A stretch of DNA of 64,000 nucleotides from Calidithermus roseus (GCF_003574095.1 NZ_QWLA01000005.1:16597-80596), one strand, 5' to 3'; positions 1 to 11,430 are shown, counted from the first letter of the stretch. Notes: generated by a model not told the origin, from the sequence alone. Made by a program: numbers and translations.

Positions 1-1542
<1,542 letters not shown>

Positions 1543-1593
1543 GTCGATAGTTTTCCTGGCTCGGCACGCGGGGGCTCGTACGGGAGTTGAACC

Positions 1594-2046
1594 ATGCGTA
1601 AATGGCTGATTGCACTGACGGCGTTCTGCGGCATTTCCTTCGCCGGTGGGCTCGATTTCGGCGTAGGGGTGCGCAATGGCCCCTATGGCAATTTCGTGGG
1701 TAGCCTGGGCGCCTATCTCGACGGTTTTCCCCTCGACGTGCGCACCAACCTGGTCGTGGGCGGCCCCAACGGGCTGATCCTCACCGCCGAGGCGCTCTAT
1801 ACCCTGCCCATGGAGCTTATCGTTCGCCCTTACGTGAGCGGGGGAGTGGGGGCGGGGATCACCGTGCGCCAGGGCACCGGGGAGATCACTTTCTCACTGG
1901 GGCAGACCTGGTACGGCTTCGTCAGCGCCGGGGTGCAGTTCCCCGACCGGGGCTACCGGCCCTACCTCGAGGTGACCCAGTTCGTCGGCGCCGATGTCTT
2001 TACCCTCTTCCGAGCGGGTTTTGTGGCTCAGGTGCGGATTCTCTAG
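1594..2046 (+). CDS. Small secreted protein, probable outer-membrane barrel type
   Basis: This 150-residue protein begins with a classic signal peptide (MRKWLIALTAFCGISFAGG). The mature part alternates glycine/aromatic-rich strands such as LDFGVGVRNGPYGNFVGSLGAY and ends near a hydrophobic strand, a pattern typical of small outer-membrane beta barrels of Thermaceae. A GGGAG ribosome site lies just before the ATG. No family could be named. It resembles in style the two envelope proteins at 49025 and 49598, but I see no clear sequence identity to them. Confidence 0.7.
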   Translation: MRKWLIALTAFCGISFAGGLDFGVGVRNGPYGNFVGSLGAYLDGFPLDVRTNLVVGGPNGLILTAEALYTLPMELIVRPYVSGGVGAGITVRQGTGEITFSLGQTWYGFVSAGVQFPDRGYRPYLEVTQFVGADVFTLFRAGFVAQVRIL

Positions 2047-2062
2047 CCAACGATCGGTGGCC

Positions 2063-2092
2063 AGACGCCCAACGCAAGACGCTGTCCGTAAG
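2063..2092. repeat. Short heptad-repeat tract
   Basis: This stretch between two genes reads as successive 7-bp units ACGCCCA, ACGCAAG, ACGCTGT. It is a short member of the dispersed heptad family seen best at 47729-47826 and 51047-51137. Confidence 0.5.
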
Positions 2093-2141
2093 GGCTGGCT
2101 CCCGACTTTCCCGATCTCTAGGCAGGAGAGGGGCGAGGGAA

Positions 2142-2147
2142 TACACT
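2142..2147 (+). promoter_or_regulatory. -10 box TACACT for a leaderless transcript
   Basis: TACACT sits 8 nt before the GTG at 2156 and there is no ribosome site between them. This spacing places the transcription start at or next to the start codon, as in leaderless mRNAs of Deinococcus-Thermus. Confidence 0.5.
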
Positions 2148-2155
2148 GGCCTTTC

Positions 2156-2887
2156 GTGAAGCCCCTGGTCATCCTGCATCAGCGCTCGAGCCAGCTTCTT
2201 TCGCCCCTGCTCACGGCTACGGTGGGCCACAAGCTGCCCCTGCACGTCTACGCGGCGGAGGTGGGGAGCGGCCTGGTGGCGGCCCTGGCTGGGCTGGTCC
2301 CGCTGGGCTTTGCCGGGGCGGTGCTGGAAGACCCCCAGGTTCGTATCGATGCCCTGAAGCTGGTGGGGGCGCTCGAGCCCGAGGCCCGCGAGGCTGCGCG
2401 GGTGGATTTGGTGGTTCCCGAGGGAGCGCGGCTGCGGGGCTACTACCTCGAGGGCATGGCGCTGGCCAACTTGCTCCACCGCTACGCCTTTGGCGACCGG
2501 CTGCTGTGGCTGGGGCCGCTGCGCCCCGAACTCACCGCCGGGTTGCGCAGCGTGGCGCGGGTCTCACTGGTGGCCCCCAGCTTTCCCGAGGGCGACGCCT
2601 TCATGGCCCGCGTCCCCTCGCCCCAGCGGGGCGACGTGGTAGTGGGCCTCGAGCGGGCCGAGGCCCTGGCCCGCCACAGCGACTTGCTCCTCTACGCCGG
2701 CGGGCCGTTGCCGCTGGAGATACTCCAGCCCTACCACACGTTACTGGCCTTGCAGAGTGTGCCCAAGGAGGCCTACCGCCTCATCGGCCAGTACATCGGC
2801 CCCCAGGAGCTCCAGCGCTTTCACCTCTCGGTGATCCTCGAGGCGCTGGGCTTCGCCCTGCCGCCGGACGCCTTCGCGGTCAGTTGA
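2156..2887 (+). CDS. Degenerate shikimate dehydrogenase-like protein
   Basis: This 243-residue protein follows the layout of AroE. Residues 51-67 (GFAGAVLEDPQVRIDAL) match the AroE segment that carries the catalytic lysine, residues 73-87 (EPEAREAARVDLVVP) match the segment normally reading AVNT, and residues 94-100 (RGYYLEG) match the GxNTDG segment. The catalytic Lys and Asp and the binding Asn are all replaced, and no GAGGA nucleotide loop is visible. I infer a non-catalytic relative, with role unknown. The GTG start at 2156 is chosen over upstream codons because a -10 box lies 8 nt away and the upstream codons overlap the preceding gene. Its 3' end overlaps the convergent gene by 8 bp. 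Confidence 0.6.
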   Translation: MKPLVILHQRSSQLLSPLLTATVGHKLPLHVYAAEVGSGLVAALAGLVPLGFAGAVLEDPQVRIDALKLVGALEPEAREAARVDLVVPEGARLRGYYLEGMALANLLHRYAFGDRLLWLGPLRPELTAGLRSVARVSLVAPSFPEGDAFMARVPSPQRGDVVVGLERAEALARHSDLLLYAGGPLPLEILQPYHTLLALQSVPKEAYRLIGQYIGPQELQRFHLSVILEALGFALPPDAFAVS

Positions 2888-3377
2888 AAGTCCCGTAGGG
2901 GGGCTGCCCGAAGCGTTGCAGCAGCCTGGGGCTGATCTCGAGCTGGGGGTTCTTGTGCTGCACGGCCTCGAGGATGGCCTGGGCCACTTCCCGCGCGTTG
3001 CTCAGATAGCGCAGGTTGACGGCGGCCAGCGGAAGCTTGTCGCCGAGCCGGGCCAGCACCAAGTAGCGGTTGCCGCCCAGGTCGCGGCTCAGGTCGGCCA
3101 GGTTGGGCTGGGCGAGGTCGGTATGCTGAGCCCCCAGCAGCCTGCGCTGGGTGAGCCGCTCGGGGGTGACCTCTACCCGGTCGAAGAAGAGCAGCTCGAG
3201 GCCCATCCGCAGCAGGTAAAACACCATCGCCAATACGATGACGAAAGCCGCCCAGAAGGGATCAACCCCTTGCCAGTACCCTGCGATGAGACTCCAGAAC
3301 AGGAAAAGGGTGGAGAGCAGATAACCCACCCCCACCACATAAGCCGTGGGTGCCTTGCGACTACGAATGGTTTTCAT
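2880..3377 (-). CDS. Membrane protein with PH-like cytoplasmic domain
   Basis: This 165-residue protein has two transmembrane segments at roughly residues 14-33 and 41-60. They are followed by a soluble domain whose pattern (RVEVTPERLTQRRLLGAQ, then NRYLVLARLGDKLPLAAVNLRY) resembles bacterial PH/DUF304-type domains. No function can be assigned. It converges on the AroE-like gene and overlaps its end by 8 bp. Confidence 0.7.
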   Translation of the reverse strand: MKTIRSRKAPTAYVVGVGYLLSTLFLFWSLIAGYWQGVDPFWAAFVIVLAMVFYLLRMGLELLFFDRVEVTPERLTQRRLLGAQHTDLAQPNLADLSRDLGGNRYLVLARLGDKLPLAAVNLRYLSNAREVAQAILEAVQHKNPQLEISPRLLQRFGQPPYGTFN

Positions 3378-3562
3378 CGCTCCTGAGTTTATTGCCTCGG
3401 GGGTGAGTCGTTGAGGGCTGGGAAAGGGGGGAGCGAGGGGTTACGGGTGTTGGGAGCCTCGTGGCATAGGGGTTGGTGATCGGCGTCTTCGAGACAACAA
3501 ACACGTGTTCGGTTTTTTTGGCCTTCATCCGGTGGGTACACTGAAGGGGAGGAGGTGAATTC

Positions 3563-3907
3563 ATGGCAGGGAATTCGCAGGAACCCAAAGGCAAGACCTG
3601 GGTCGAGGAGATCGAGATTTCAGGCGGCCAGCTCGTCGACAAGGTACGCGAACTCGTGCAGGAAGGCAACGCTCGCCGGGTAACCGTGTGCAAGGAGAAT
3701 GGGGAGGAAATCTTTTCAGTGCCTCTGACGGTGGGGGTGCTGGTGGGTGGCGTGGTAACGGTGGCTCTGCCCGTGCTGGCGGCGCTGGGCGTGATTGCCG
3801 GGATCGTCACCCGTGTACGGCTGAAGATCGAGCGCGAGGAGGGGGCCACCACCGAGATCAGGGAGGAACCCATCACCGAAGTCAAACCCGAGGACAAGCC
3901 CCTCTGA
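3563..3907 (+). CDS. DUF4342 domain protein
   Basis: This 114-residue protein has the DUF4342 pattern. Residues 12-45 (TWVEEIEISGGQLVDKVREL... ARRVTVCKENGEEIF) form the conserved head, and VPLTVGVLVGGVVTVALPVLAALGVIAG is a hydrophobic hairpin. A charged tail follows (EREEGATTEIREEP). The family is uncharacterised. A strong GGAGGAGGT ribosome site lies 5-8 nt before the ATG, and a TACACT box is at 3537-3542. Confidence 0.85.
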   Translation: MAGNSQEPKGKTWVEEIEISGGQLVDKVRELVQEGNARRVTVCKENGEEIFSVPLTVGVLVGGVVTVALPVLAALGVIAGIVTRVRLKIEREEGATTEIREEPITEVKPEDKPL

Positions 3908-4211
3908 CGGGGGACCGGACGTGACCGAGGGAAAGAAGACCCGGAGCTGAGTCTGAGGAAGGGAAGCAGCAAAGCCTTGACCCTGAACGGGCGAGGAATC
4001 CTGTAGGGGCGAACCTCGTGTTTGCCCTGTTCGTCGCTCCCCTGACACCCCGCCCACCCCCTCCCGCGTGAGCCGCACACCCCGGCCGGAGCAGGGCAGT
4101 ACGGCGTGAGCGCCCTTCCACTGGGAAGTGGGGCTGTAGTTGGCCTGCGGGGTGGGCACAACCCCAGTGGATGATCGATTTCAAAAGGCGTTCAGCTATC
4201 GACCATCGACT
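3908..4211. other. Noncoding spacer with repeats
   Basis: This 300-bp spacer separates the convergent DUF4342 and P450 genes. It holds the GTAGGGGCGAAC-type repeat at 4003-4028 and a short heptad tract at about 4190-4211 (AGCTATC, GACCATC). I see no open frame with coding character. Confidence 0.6.
4003..4028. repeat. Dispersed GTAGGGGCGAAC-type hairpin repeat
   Basis: The stretch folds as GGGCGAAC, a CTCGT loop, then GTTTGCCC (one G-T pair). Repeats opening with GTAGGGGCGAAC recur in the intergenic DNA of many unrelated bacteria, from memory. Only one copy is visible in this window. Confidence 0.5.
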
Positions 4212-5543
4212 TCAGCGCCGCTCGAGCCGCATCCACAGGCCCCCTTTGGGGCGGATCGTGACCAGGGGGGCGGCCTCGACGGGCTTCGGGTCAGCAGGGC
4301 GAAGGCGGTAGCGCTGGGCGACGGTCGCGAGGATGAGCTGGCCTTCGACCAGGGCGAAGCTGTTGCCGATGCATAAGCGGGGGCCGCCGCCGAAGGGGAT
4401 GTAGGCGTAGCGTGGGGGGCGGGCGTCCTCGAGGAAGCGCTCGGGACGGAAGGTTTCGGGCTCGGGCCAGACCTCGGCCTGGCGGTGGGTGAGGTAGGGG
4501 CTCAGGATCAGCAGGGAGCCCCTGGGGATGGGGTAGCCGCCGACGGTGTCGGGCCCGGTGGCGCGACGGGTGATGAGCCAGGCGGGGGGGTAGAGGCGCA
4601 GGGCCTCCTCGAAGACGGCGCGGGTGTAGGGGAGGCGGGGGAGGTCATCCATGGTCGGGGTGCGGCCTCCTAGGACCTGGGCGAGCTCGGCGTGCAGCGT
4701 GGCCTCGGCCTGGGGGTGTTGGGCCAGGAGGTGCCAGGTCCAGGTGAGGGCGCTGGCGACGGTCTCGTGCCCGGCGATGATGAGGGTGATGAGCTCGTCG
4801 CGCAGTTGGCGCAGGGTCATGGGTTGGCCGTCGTCGTCGCGGGCCTCGAGCAGCAGGGAGAGCAGGTCGTCGCGGGGTAGGCCCTGGGCCCGGCGCTCCT
4901 CGATGAGCTGGTAAACGGCCTGGTCCAGCACGCCCAGGGCCTGCCGGAAACGGCGGTTGCGCGCCGTGGGCACCCAGGCCGGGGGGCCGAAGGGGTTTTG
5001 GGCCTTGTGGATGACGTAGTCGAGGGTGGTGAGCGTGGCCTCGACCATGCGCTTGGCGGCAGCCGAGAAGTCGCTGGAGAAGAGGGTGAGCCCCACGACC
5101 TCCAGGGTCATCTCCATCATCTCGTGGTCGACGTCGAGCGCTTCACCTTCGCGGGCCTTCCAGCGTTCTAGCATCCGCACGGCGGCAGCGGTCATGGCTT
5201 CGCCGAAGCCCGCGATGCGCTGACGGTGGAAGGCGGGCTGGGCCATGCGGCGCTGGCGCAGCCAGAACTCGCCGTCGCTGGTGAGGAGGCCCTGACCCGT
5301 CACCATGGCCAGGTTGGTGAACTGTAGCGTGCGCTTGGAGTAGTTCCGGGCGTTGTCTTGCAGCACGTGCTTGACGGCGTTGGGCTGGGCGATGCTGAAG
5401 ATGTGCAGGCCCGGCACAGGGAGCCGCACGAAGGGGCCGTAGCGCCGGGCGAGATCGAGCAGAAACTCGAGGGGGTCCTGCTGGAACTCGCGCAGCCGGG
5501 GCAGGAGTTCGCGGGGGGTGGGGCCGGGCACAGCTTGGCGCAT
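4212..5543 (-). CDS. Cytochrome P450, CYP175-like
   Basis: This 443-residue haem-thiolate monooxygenase has the I-helix oxygen motif AGHETVASALTW near residue 260, the K-helix ExxR (EEALRLYPP), and the haem loop FGGGPRLCIG with the cysteine at about residue 391. The LYPPAWLITRR and ILSPYLTHR segments resemble Thermus CYP175A1, a beta-carotene hydroxylase, so carotenoid hydroxylation is a reasonable guess. The protein is about 50 residues longer than CYP175A1. The ATG at 5543 is preferred to the TTG at 5588. No redox partner or other carotenoid gene lies next to it. Confidence 0.9.
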   Translation of the reverse strand: MRQAVPGPTPRELLPRLREFQQDPLEFLLDLARRYGPFVRLPVPGLHIFSIAQPNAVKHVLQDNARNYSKRTLQFTNLAMVTGQGLLTSDGEFWLRQRRMAQPAFHRQRIAGFGEAMTAAAVRMLERWKAREGEALDVDHEMMEMTLEVVGLTLFSSDFSAAAKRMVEATLTTLDYVIHKAQNPFGPPAWVPTARNRRFRQALGVLDQAVYQLIEERRAQGLPRDDLLSLLLEARDDDGQPMTLRQLRDELITLIIAGHETVASALTWTWHLLAQHPQAEATLHAELAQVLGGRTPTMDDLPRLPYTRAVFEEALRLYPPAWLITRRATGPDTVGGYPIPRGSLLILSPYLTHRQAEVWPEPETFRPERFLEDARPPRYAYIPFGGGPRLCIGNSFALVEGQLILATVAQRYRLRPADPKPVEAAPLVTIRPKGGLWMRLERR

Positions 5544-5649
5544 CCGTGCCGGATGATAACCCACCCTGCCGCGCCGACTGGGCTGCAACTCGCCGATCCC
5601 GCGGTCATCAACTCGGATCGGGTCATAGTCTTTGAAGTTCAGCCCTCTA

Positions 5650-5655
5650 TATCAT
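5650..5655 (+). promoter_or_regulatory. -10 box TATCAT for the carboxypeptidase gene
   Basis: TATCAT ends 7 nt before the ATG at 5663. The alternative ATG at 5654 lies inside this box, which favours the downstream start and a leaderless transcript. Confidence 0.4.
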
Positions 5656-5662
5656 GGGCGGC

Positions 5663-7171
5663 ATGACTGCGCGCGAAGCCTACGAGTGGCTCGAGGGCCA
5701 CAGCAAGGAATCGGCTTACCTGGGGGCTTTCGGGGCCCTGGCTAATTGGGATCAGGCTACCTACACCCCCCGCAAGGGACACCCGCACCGGGCCATGATG
5801 CAGGGCACTCTGGCCAAGCTGCTGCACCAGCGGGCCACCGACCCCCGCATCGGCGAGATGCTGGCGGTGGTGGAGGGCTCCGAGCTGGTGGCCGATCCCA
5901 CCTCGGTCGAGGCGGTCAACGTGCGCGAGTGGCGGCGCAGCTTCGAGCAGCAGACCAAGATCCCCGAGCGCCTTGCCGTCGAGTTGGCCCAGGCCACCGC
6001 CGAGGGACAGGCGGTGTGGGAAGAGGCCCGGCCCAAAAACGACTGGGAGGGATTCAAGCCCGTACTCAAGCGCATCTTCGCGCTTACCCGCGAGGTGGCC
6101 GACGCCCTGGGCTACGAGAAGGAGCGCTACGATGCCCTGCTTGACCAGTACGAGCCGGGGGCTACCGCGGCCCAGCTCGAGCCCGTGTTCAAGCGCTTGC
6201 GCGAGGCCACGGTCGATCTGCTGCGCTGCTTGGAGCAGGCCCCGCGCAAGCCCGATGTCTCCGTCCTCCACCGCTATTTTCCCCGCGCAGCCCAGGAAGC
6301 CTTCGCCAAGGAAGTCATTGCCAGGCTGGGCTTCGACCTCGAGGCCGGTCGGCTCGATTCGGTAGCCCACCCCTTCATGATGGGCATCGGCCCAGGTGAC
6401 GTGCGCCTGACTACCCGCTACTTCGAGGACTACTTCAACCCGGCCTTCTTCGGCACCATCCACGAGATGGGGCACGGCCTCTACGGCCAGGGCTTGCTGG
6501 CCGAGCACTACGGCACGCCCATGGGCAGCGAGGTCTCGCTGGGTATCCACGAGTCGCAAAGCCGCACCTGGGAGAACCTGGTGGGCCGCAGCCTGGGGTT
6601 CTGGCGCTACTTCTGGCCCCTGGCCCAGCAGCACTTCGAGGCTTTGCGCGACGTGCGGCTGGAGGACTTCCACTTCGCCATCAACCAGGTTCAGCCCAGC
6701 CTGATCCGCGTCGAGGCCGACGAGGTGACCTACAACCTGCACATCATGATCCGCTTCGAACTCGAGCTGGCCCTGCTGCGCGGCGAACTCTCGCTGGACG
6801 ACGCCCCCGAGGCCTGGAACCAGAAGTACCGGGAGTACCTGGGCATCAGCTCGCCCACCCTGGCCGACGGGGTGATGCAGGACGTGCACTGGTCGGCGGG
6901 CCTGATCGGCTACTTCCCCACCTACAGCCTGGGCAACCTCTACGCCGCGCAGTTCTTCCGGCAGGCCGAGAAAGAACTCGGGGCGCTCGAGCCCCAGTTC
7001 GAGCGGGGCGAGTTCGCACCCTTCCTGGAGTGGACCCGCCGCAAGATTCACCACCAGGGCAGCCGCTACTGGCCGCGCGAGTTGCTAAAGAACGTGACCG
7101 GCGAGGACCTGAACCCCGAGTACCTCATCCGCTACCTCCACGGCAAGTTCAGAAGCCTGTACGGGGTTTGA
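5663..7171 (+). CDS. Carboxypeptidase Taq, metallopeptidase M32
   Basis: This 502-residue protein matches carboxypeptidase Taq of Thermus aquaticus along its length. It carries the zinc motif HEMGH (His267, Glu268, His271) and the M32 blocks [18 protein letters not shown] and [13 protein letters not shown]. The family removes C-terminal residues from peptides in the cytoplasm with Zn or Co. The start is set by the -10 box just upstream. The next gene starts within about 25 bp of its stop. Confidence 0.95.
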   Translation: MTAREAYEWLEGHSKESAYLGAFGALANWDQATYTPRKGHPHRAMMQGTLAKLLHQRATDPRIGEMLAVVEGSELVADPTSVEAVNVREWRRSFEQQTKIPERLAVELAQATAEGQAVWEEARPKNDWEGFKPVLKRIFALTREVADALGYEKERYDALLDQYEPGATAAQLEPVFKRLREATVDLLRCLEQAPRKPDVSVLHRYFPRAAQEAFAKEVIARLGFDLEAGRLDSVAHPFMMGIGPGDVRLTTRYFEDYFNPAFFGTIHEMGHGLYGQGLLAEHYGTPMGSEVSLGIHESQSRTWENLVGRSLGFWRYFWPLAQQHFEALRDVRLEDFHFAINQVQPSLIRVEADEVTYNLHIMIRFELELALLRGELSLDDAPEAWNQKYREYLGISSPTLADGVMQDVHWSAGLIGYFPTYSLGNLYAAQFFRQAEKELGALEPQFERGEFAPFLEWTRRKIHHQGSRYWPRELLKNVTGEDLNPEYLIRYLHGKFRSLYGV

Positions 7172-7194
7172 CGTTCGGTCTTCGACAAAATATT

Positions 7195-7941
7195 GTGGCT
7201 GCCGTGGAAGCCATCGTGCTGGCAGGGGGACGTCCCGACGATCCGCTGGCGAAGCGTTTCGGTGTGCCCAGCAAGTGTTTCGTGCCCTTTCGGGGGCGTC
7301 CGCTGGTCGAGCATGTGCTGGAGGCCCTGGCCGCCTCGGGCCTCACCACGCTGGTGGTGGGGCCGGAGCATCCCCTCGAGCCCGCTCCCAGGCTCCAACT
7401 GCTCGACCGGGGGGGCATGCTGGAGAACCTCGAGGCCGCGCTCGAGGTCGCGCACTCGGATAAGGTTCTGGTCGCTTCGGGTGACATGCCTTTCCTGAGT
7501 GCCGAGGCCATCCGCTACATCCTGGGGCAGGCTCCCAAGGCCGGGCTGGTCTACTGTGCGGTGCGCAAGGAGGAGATCGAGCGCTCCTTCCCTGGCATGC
7601 GCCGCACCTACGCCCGGCTCAGGGAGGGCAGCTTCACCGGCGGCAATGTGATCCTGCTCGACAAACAGCTCTTCAGCTCGGCGCTGGGGCTGGCCCGCAA
7701 GGTGGTGGCACTGCGTAAAAACCCCCTCGCCTTGGCCCAGATGATCGGCTGGGGCGTGCTCCTCAAGCTGCTGCTGAGCCGGCTCAGCATCCCGGAACTC
7801 GAGGCCAGGGTCTCGCACCTGCTGGGTATGTCTGCACGGGCTCTGGTGGTGCCTTTCGCCGGGGTGGGTGTGGACATCGATAAGGAAGAGGACCTGGTGT
7901 GGCTGGAGCGAGGCGCAGTGCGGACGGGTCAGGACCTGTAG
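7195..7941 (+). CDS. MobA-like/NTP-transferase family nucleotidyltransferase
   Basis: This protein of about 248 residues opens with the nucleotide-binding loop VEAIVLAGGRPDDPLAKRFG, followed by the lysine-containing PSKCFVPFRGRPLVEHVLEAL. The metal-site motif SGDMPFLS lies near residue 100. This is the core of glycosyltransferase-like nucleotidyltransferases (MobA, GlmU, IspD type). The substrate cannot be told from sequence. GTG codons at 7195 and 7204 are both possible starts. Confidence 0.8.
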   Translation: MAAVEAIVLAGGRPDDPLAKRFGVPSKCFVPFRGRPLVEHVLEALAASGLTTLVVGPEHPLEPAPRLQLLDRGGMLENLEAALEVAHSDKVLVASGDMPFLSAEAIRYILGQAPKAGLVYCAVRKEEIERSFPGMRRTYARLREGSFTGGNVILLDKQLFSSALGLARKVVALRKNPLALAQMIGWGVLLKLLLSRLSIPELEARVSHLLGMSARALVVPFAGVGVDIDKEEDLVWLERGAVRTGQDL

Positions 7942-7984
7942 AGGTGTGGGCCAGGGCCGCTCAGGGTATTCTAGGGAAGACGAC

Positions 7985-8527
7985 ATGCGAACCGTTCGAG
8001 AGCTACGCCTTGCTGGTTTGATCGCCTACCTCGCCGCCCTCATTGCTGGAATTCTGGCTTCCGGCCTGGTTCACCTGGCCTTTGGGCGAAGGGGGGCCTT
8101 CGGCTGGGACGGCCTGAACTTCTTCGGCCTGCTCGAGGGCATCTGTTTCTTGCTGGTCTTCACCATTTCGCTGTGGGTATTCAAAAGGGCGGTGCGGGTG
8201 ACCACCACCACCCTGCTCTCAGCGGGGCTTTTCGTGCCCACCTCGGCTAAGGCCCTCGCCAAGCCCATCCCCGTGCTCGATGGGCTGGGCACCGATTCGC
8301 TGGAGACCCAGCTCGCCGTCATCCGCGAGGGCGGGGTGCCCATCGGGGTGATCGGCCTCGAGGACTCCTTGGTCCCCTGGGAAGAAGCCCCCGTGGTGGG
8401 CAGCGACATCGCCGCCAACGACCTCTCGGTGATGTTCCGCAAGTACCCGGTGGTCATCGTGGCCGACGGCGACACCATTCACGGGGCCATCCGCCGCGAG
8501 GCTTACTTCAAGTACCTCGGTGCATGA
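7985..8527 (+). CDS. Membrane protein with CBS-like tail
   Basis: This 180-residue protein has two transmembrane segments at roughly residues 10-33 and 47-67. They precede a soluble domain (SLETQLAVIREGGVPIGVIG ... VVIVADGDTIHGAIRREAY) with the rhythm of a CBS-domain pair. CBS domains sense adenine nucleotides, but that function is only inferred here. The ATG at 7985 follows a GGGAAG ribosome site and a TATTCT box at 7967-7972. Confidence 0.65.
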   Translation: MRTVRELRLAGLIAYLAALIAGILASGLVHLAFGRRGAFGWDGLNFFGLLEGICFLLVFTISLWVFKRAVRVTTTTLLSAGLFVPTSAKALAKPIPVLDGLGTDSLETQLAVIREGGVPIGVIGLEDSLVPWEEAPVVGSDIAANDLSVMFRKYPVVIVADGDTIHGAIRREAYFKYLGA

Positions 8528-8739
8528 AGACAACCCAGCCGGATCCCTAATATCGGTCGCTGAGAAGCTTCGGACTTCCAGATATAGATATGGCACCACC
8601 CCACATCTGCTAACGTTTGATGAGCAATTAGGTGGGGCGGCGAAGGCTTTGGTCAGGTTGTACGGGGCAGGATAATCCCCTCCAACCTCCGAAGGTCTAT
8701 ACTATCTCCAGCTTATATCAAGTTATTTCGCTCATTAGA

Positions 8740-8769
8740 CTTGACAATATTACGCTCAAGTATCATGAT
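8740..8769 (+). promoter_or_regulatory. clpB promoter with HspR-type HAIR operator
   Basis: The 21-bp element 8740-8760 reads CTTGACA, 7 nt, GCTCAAG, which fits the HAIR consensus CTTGAGT-N7-ACTCAAG bound by the heat-shock repressor HspR. Its left arm contains the -35 hexamer TTGACA (8741-8746), and a weak -10 CATGAT follows after 17 nt (8764-8769). Repressor binding would block RNA polymerase directly. A near-identical element precedes hsp20. Confidence 0.75.
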
Positions 8770-8795
8770 AAAACTACTGCGACGGAGGCTTTGAC

Positions 8796-11360
8796 ATGAA
8801 TTTGGAGAAGTGGACCGAACAGGCGCGTCAGGCGGTGGCTCAGAGCCAGGTGCTGGCCAGGGAGATGAGCCACTCGCAGATCGACGTGCCCCACCTGGCG
8901 GCAGTGCTGCTGCGAGACTCAGCGGGGCTTCCGGCCAGGATCGTGGCCAGGGCTGGGCTGAGTCCGGAGGCGGTGTACAAGGCTGCCCAGAGCGAGCTGG
9001 GCAGGCTGCCGCGCATCAGTGGGGCCGAGGCGGGGCAATACCTCTCGGGCAAGCTCAACGGCCTGTTTGGACGGGCCGAGGCACTGGCCGCCGAGCTCAA
9101 AGATAGCTACGTGGCAGTGGATACCCTGCTGCTGGCGCTGGCTGAGACCGGCTTCGCAGGGCTCGAGGCTGCCAGAGTCAAAGCGGCCATGCTCGAGGCC
9201 AGAGGAGGGAGGAAAGTGAACTCAGAACACGCTGAAGGGACGTACAACGCGCTCGAGCAGTACGGCATCGACCTGACCAAGCAGGCCGAGGAAGGCAAGC
9301 TCGACCCGGTGATCGGGCGCGACGAAGAAATCAGGCGCACCATTCAAATCCTGCTGCGCCGCACCAAGAACAACCCCGTGCTCATCGGCGATCCGGGGGT
9401 AGGGAAGACGGCCATCGTCGAAGGATTGGCCCAGCGCATCGTCAAGGGCGACGTGCCGGAGGGGCTCAAGGGCAAGCGCATCATCGGCTTGCAGATGGGC
9501 TCGCTACTGGCCGGGGCCAAGTACCGTGGCGAGTTCGAGGAGCGGATGAAGGCGGTGATCCAGGAAGCCGTTCAGAGCGCCGGGGAGATCATCCTGTTCA
9601 TCGACGAGTTGCACACCATCGTGGGCGCGGGCAAGGCCGAGGGCGCGGTAGACGCGGGCAACATGCTCAAGCCCGCGCTGGCGCGGGGTGAGCTGCACAT
9701 GATCGGGGCGACCACCCTCGACGAGTACCGCGAGATCGAGAAGGACGCTGCCCTCGAGCGCCGCTTCCAGCCGGTGTTCGTCGATGAGCCCAGCCTCGAG
9801 GAGACCGTGAGCATCCTGCGCGGCATCAAGGAGAAGTACGAGGTGCATCACGGCGTACGCATCACCGACTCCGCCCTCATCGCCGCCGCGCAGCTCTCGC
9901 ACCGCTACATCACCGACCGCCGCCTGCCCGACAAGGCCATCGACCTCGTGGACGAGGCCGCGGCCCGGCTGCGCATGGCGCTGGAGTCGAGCCCCGAGGC
10001 CCTCGACTCGCTCAACCGCAAGAAGCTGCAACTCGAGATCGAGCGCGAGGCGCTGAAAAAAGAGACCGACCCCGAGTCGCGCATACGGCTCTCCGACATC
10101 GAGCGCGAGATCGCCGAGCTGAGCGAGGAGATCACCAAGCAGCGTGCGGAGTGGGAGGCCGAGCGCGAAGTGATGAACCGGCTGCGCGCGGCCCAGCAGA
10201 AGCTCGACGAGGTGCGCACGCAGATCGAGCAGGCCGAGCGGGCTTATGACCTCAACAAGGCCGCCGAGCTGCGCTACGGCGAGCTACCCCGTCTCGAGGC
10301 CGAGGTACAGCAGCTTTCGCAGCAGATGCAAAGCGCCAAGTTCGCCCGCCCCGAGGTCTCGGAGGAGGACATCGCCGAGATCGTCGCCCGCTGGACCGGC
10401 ATCCCCGTGAGCAAGCTGCTCGAGGGCGAGCGCGAGAAGCTTTTGCGCCTGGAGGACGAGCTGCACCAGCGGGTAGTGGGCCAGGACGAGGCCATCCTGG
10501 CCGTGGCCGACGCCATCCGCCGGGCTAGGGCCGGGCTCAGCGACCCCAAACGGCCCATTGGCTCTTTTCTGTTCCTGGGGCCTACCGGCGTGGGCAAGAC
10601 CGAGCTGGCCAAGACCCTCGCAGCTACCCTCTTCGACACCGAGGAGGCCATGGTGCGCATTGACATGACCGAGTACATGGAGAAGCACTCGGTCTCGAGG
10701 CTGGTGGGGGCCCCGCCCGGCTACGTGGGCTACGAGGAGGGCGGGCAGCTCACCGAGGCCATCCGCCGCCGCCCTTATGCCGTCATCCTCTTCGATGAGG
10801 TGGAGAAGGCCCATCCCGACGTGTTCAACATCCTACTGCAAATCCTCGACGATGGGCGCCTGACCGACGGACAGGGCCACACGGTGGACTTCCGCAACAC
10901 CGTCATCATCCTCACCTCCAACCTCGGCTCGCCGCTGATCCTCGAGGGCATCCAGTCGGGCCTGAGCTACGAGGGCATCCGCGAGCGGGTCATGGGCGTG
11001 CTGCGGCAGAACTTCCGCCCCGAGTTCCTCAACCGTCTCGACGAAATCGTGGTCTTCCGCCCGCTCTCGCGCGAGCAGATCGCCCAGATCGTGGAAATCC
11101 AGCTCAAGAACCTGCGCGCGCGGCTGGTCGAGAAGCACATCAGCCTCGATCTCTCCTCCGAAGCCCTGGACTTCCTGGCCGAGCGCGGCTACGACCCGGT
11201 GTTCGGTGCACGTCCTCTGAAGCGGGTCATCCAGCGCGAGCTCGAGACCCCGCTCTCGCGCAAGATCCTCTCGGGCGAGGTCGGCGAGGGAGCCAACTTG
11301 TGGGTTGACGTCGGACCGCTGGGCTTGACCTTCGAGCTCAAGAAAGCTGTTCAGGCCTGA
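8796..11360 (+). CDS. clpB: ATP-dependent disaggregase ClpB
   Basis: This 854-residue Hsp100 chaperone extracts polypeptides from aggregates together with DnaK. Domains in order are an N-terminal Clp repeat domain (1-145), AAA-1 with Walker A GDPGVGKT near residue 200, the coiled-coil middle domain (about 390-520) that is specific to ClpB, AAA-2 with Walker A GPTGVGKT near residue 597, and a C-terminal D2-small domain. Its length is normal. Expression is probably released by heat through the HAIR element upstream. A CTCAGC/GCTGAG hairpin at 11385-11408 follows but lacks a T run. Confidence 0.97.
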   Translation: MNLEKWTEQARQAVAQSQVLAREMSHSQIDVPHLAAVLLRDSAGLPARIVARAGLSPEAVYKAAQSELGRLPRISGAEAGQYLSGKLNGLFGRAEALAAELKDSYVAVDTLLLALAETGFAGLEAARVKAAMLEARGGRKVNSEHAEGTYNALEQYGIDLTKQAEEGKLDPVIGRDEEIRRTIQILLRRTKNNPVLIGDPGVGKTAIVEGLAQRIVKGDVPEGLKGKRIIGLQMGSLLAGAKYRGEFEERMKAVIQEAVQSAGEIILFIDELHTIVGAGKAEGAVDAGNMLKPALARGELHMIGATTLDEYREIEKDAALERRFQPVFVDEPSLEETVSILRGIKEKYEVHHGVRITDSALIAAAQLSHRYITDRRLPDKAIDLVDEAAARLRMALESSPEALDSLNRKKLQLEIEREALKKETDPESRIRLSDIEREIAELSEEITKQRAEWEAEREVMNRLRAAQQKLDEVRTQIEQAERAYDLNKAAELRYGELPRLEAEVQQLSQQMQSAKFARPEVSEEDIAEIVARWTGIPVSKLLEGEREKLLRLEDELHQRVVGQDEAILAVADAIRRARAGLSDPKRPIGSFLFLGPTGVGKTELAKTLAATLFDTEEAMVRIDMTEYMEKHSVSRLVGAPPGYVGYEEGGQLTEAIRRRPYAVILFDEVEKAHPDVFNILLQILDDGRLTDGQGHTVDFRNTVIILTSNLGSPLILEGIQSGLSYEGIRERVMGVLRQNFRPEFLNRLDEIVVFRPLSREQIAQIVEIQLKNLRARLVEKHISLDLSSEALDFLAERGYDPVFGARPLKRVIQRELETPLSRKILSGEVGEGANLWVDVGPLGLTFELKKAVQA

Positions 11361-11430
11361 AGAGGGTTACACTGAGGGTAGACACTCAGCTAAGCGATAA
11401 GCGCTGAGCAGGAAGCCACAAGTTCCAGCG

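Noticed and set aside
5639..7054. 471-codon open frame antisense to carboxypeptidase Taq
   Set aside because: It shadows a clear M32 enzyme; there is no start signal and no family resemblance.
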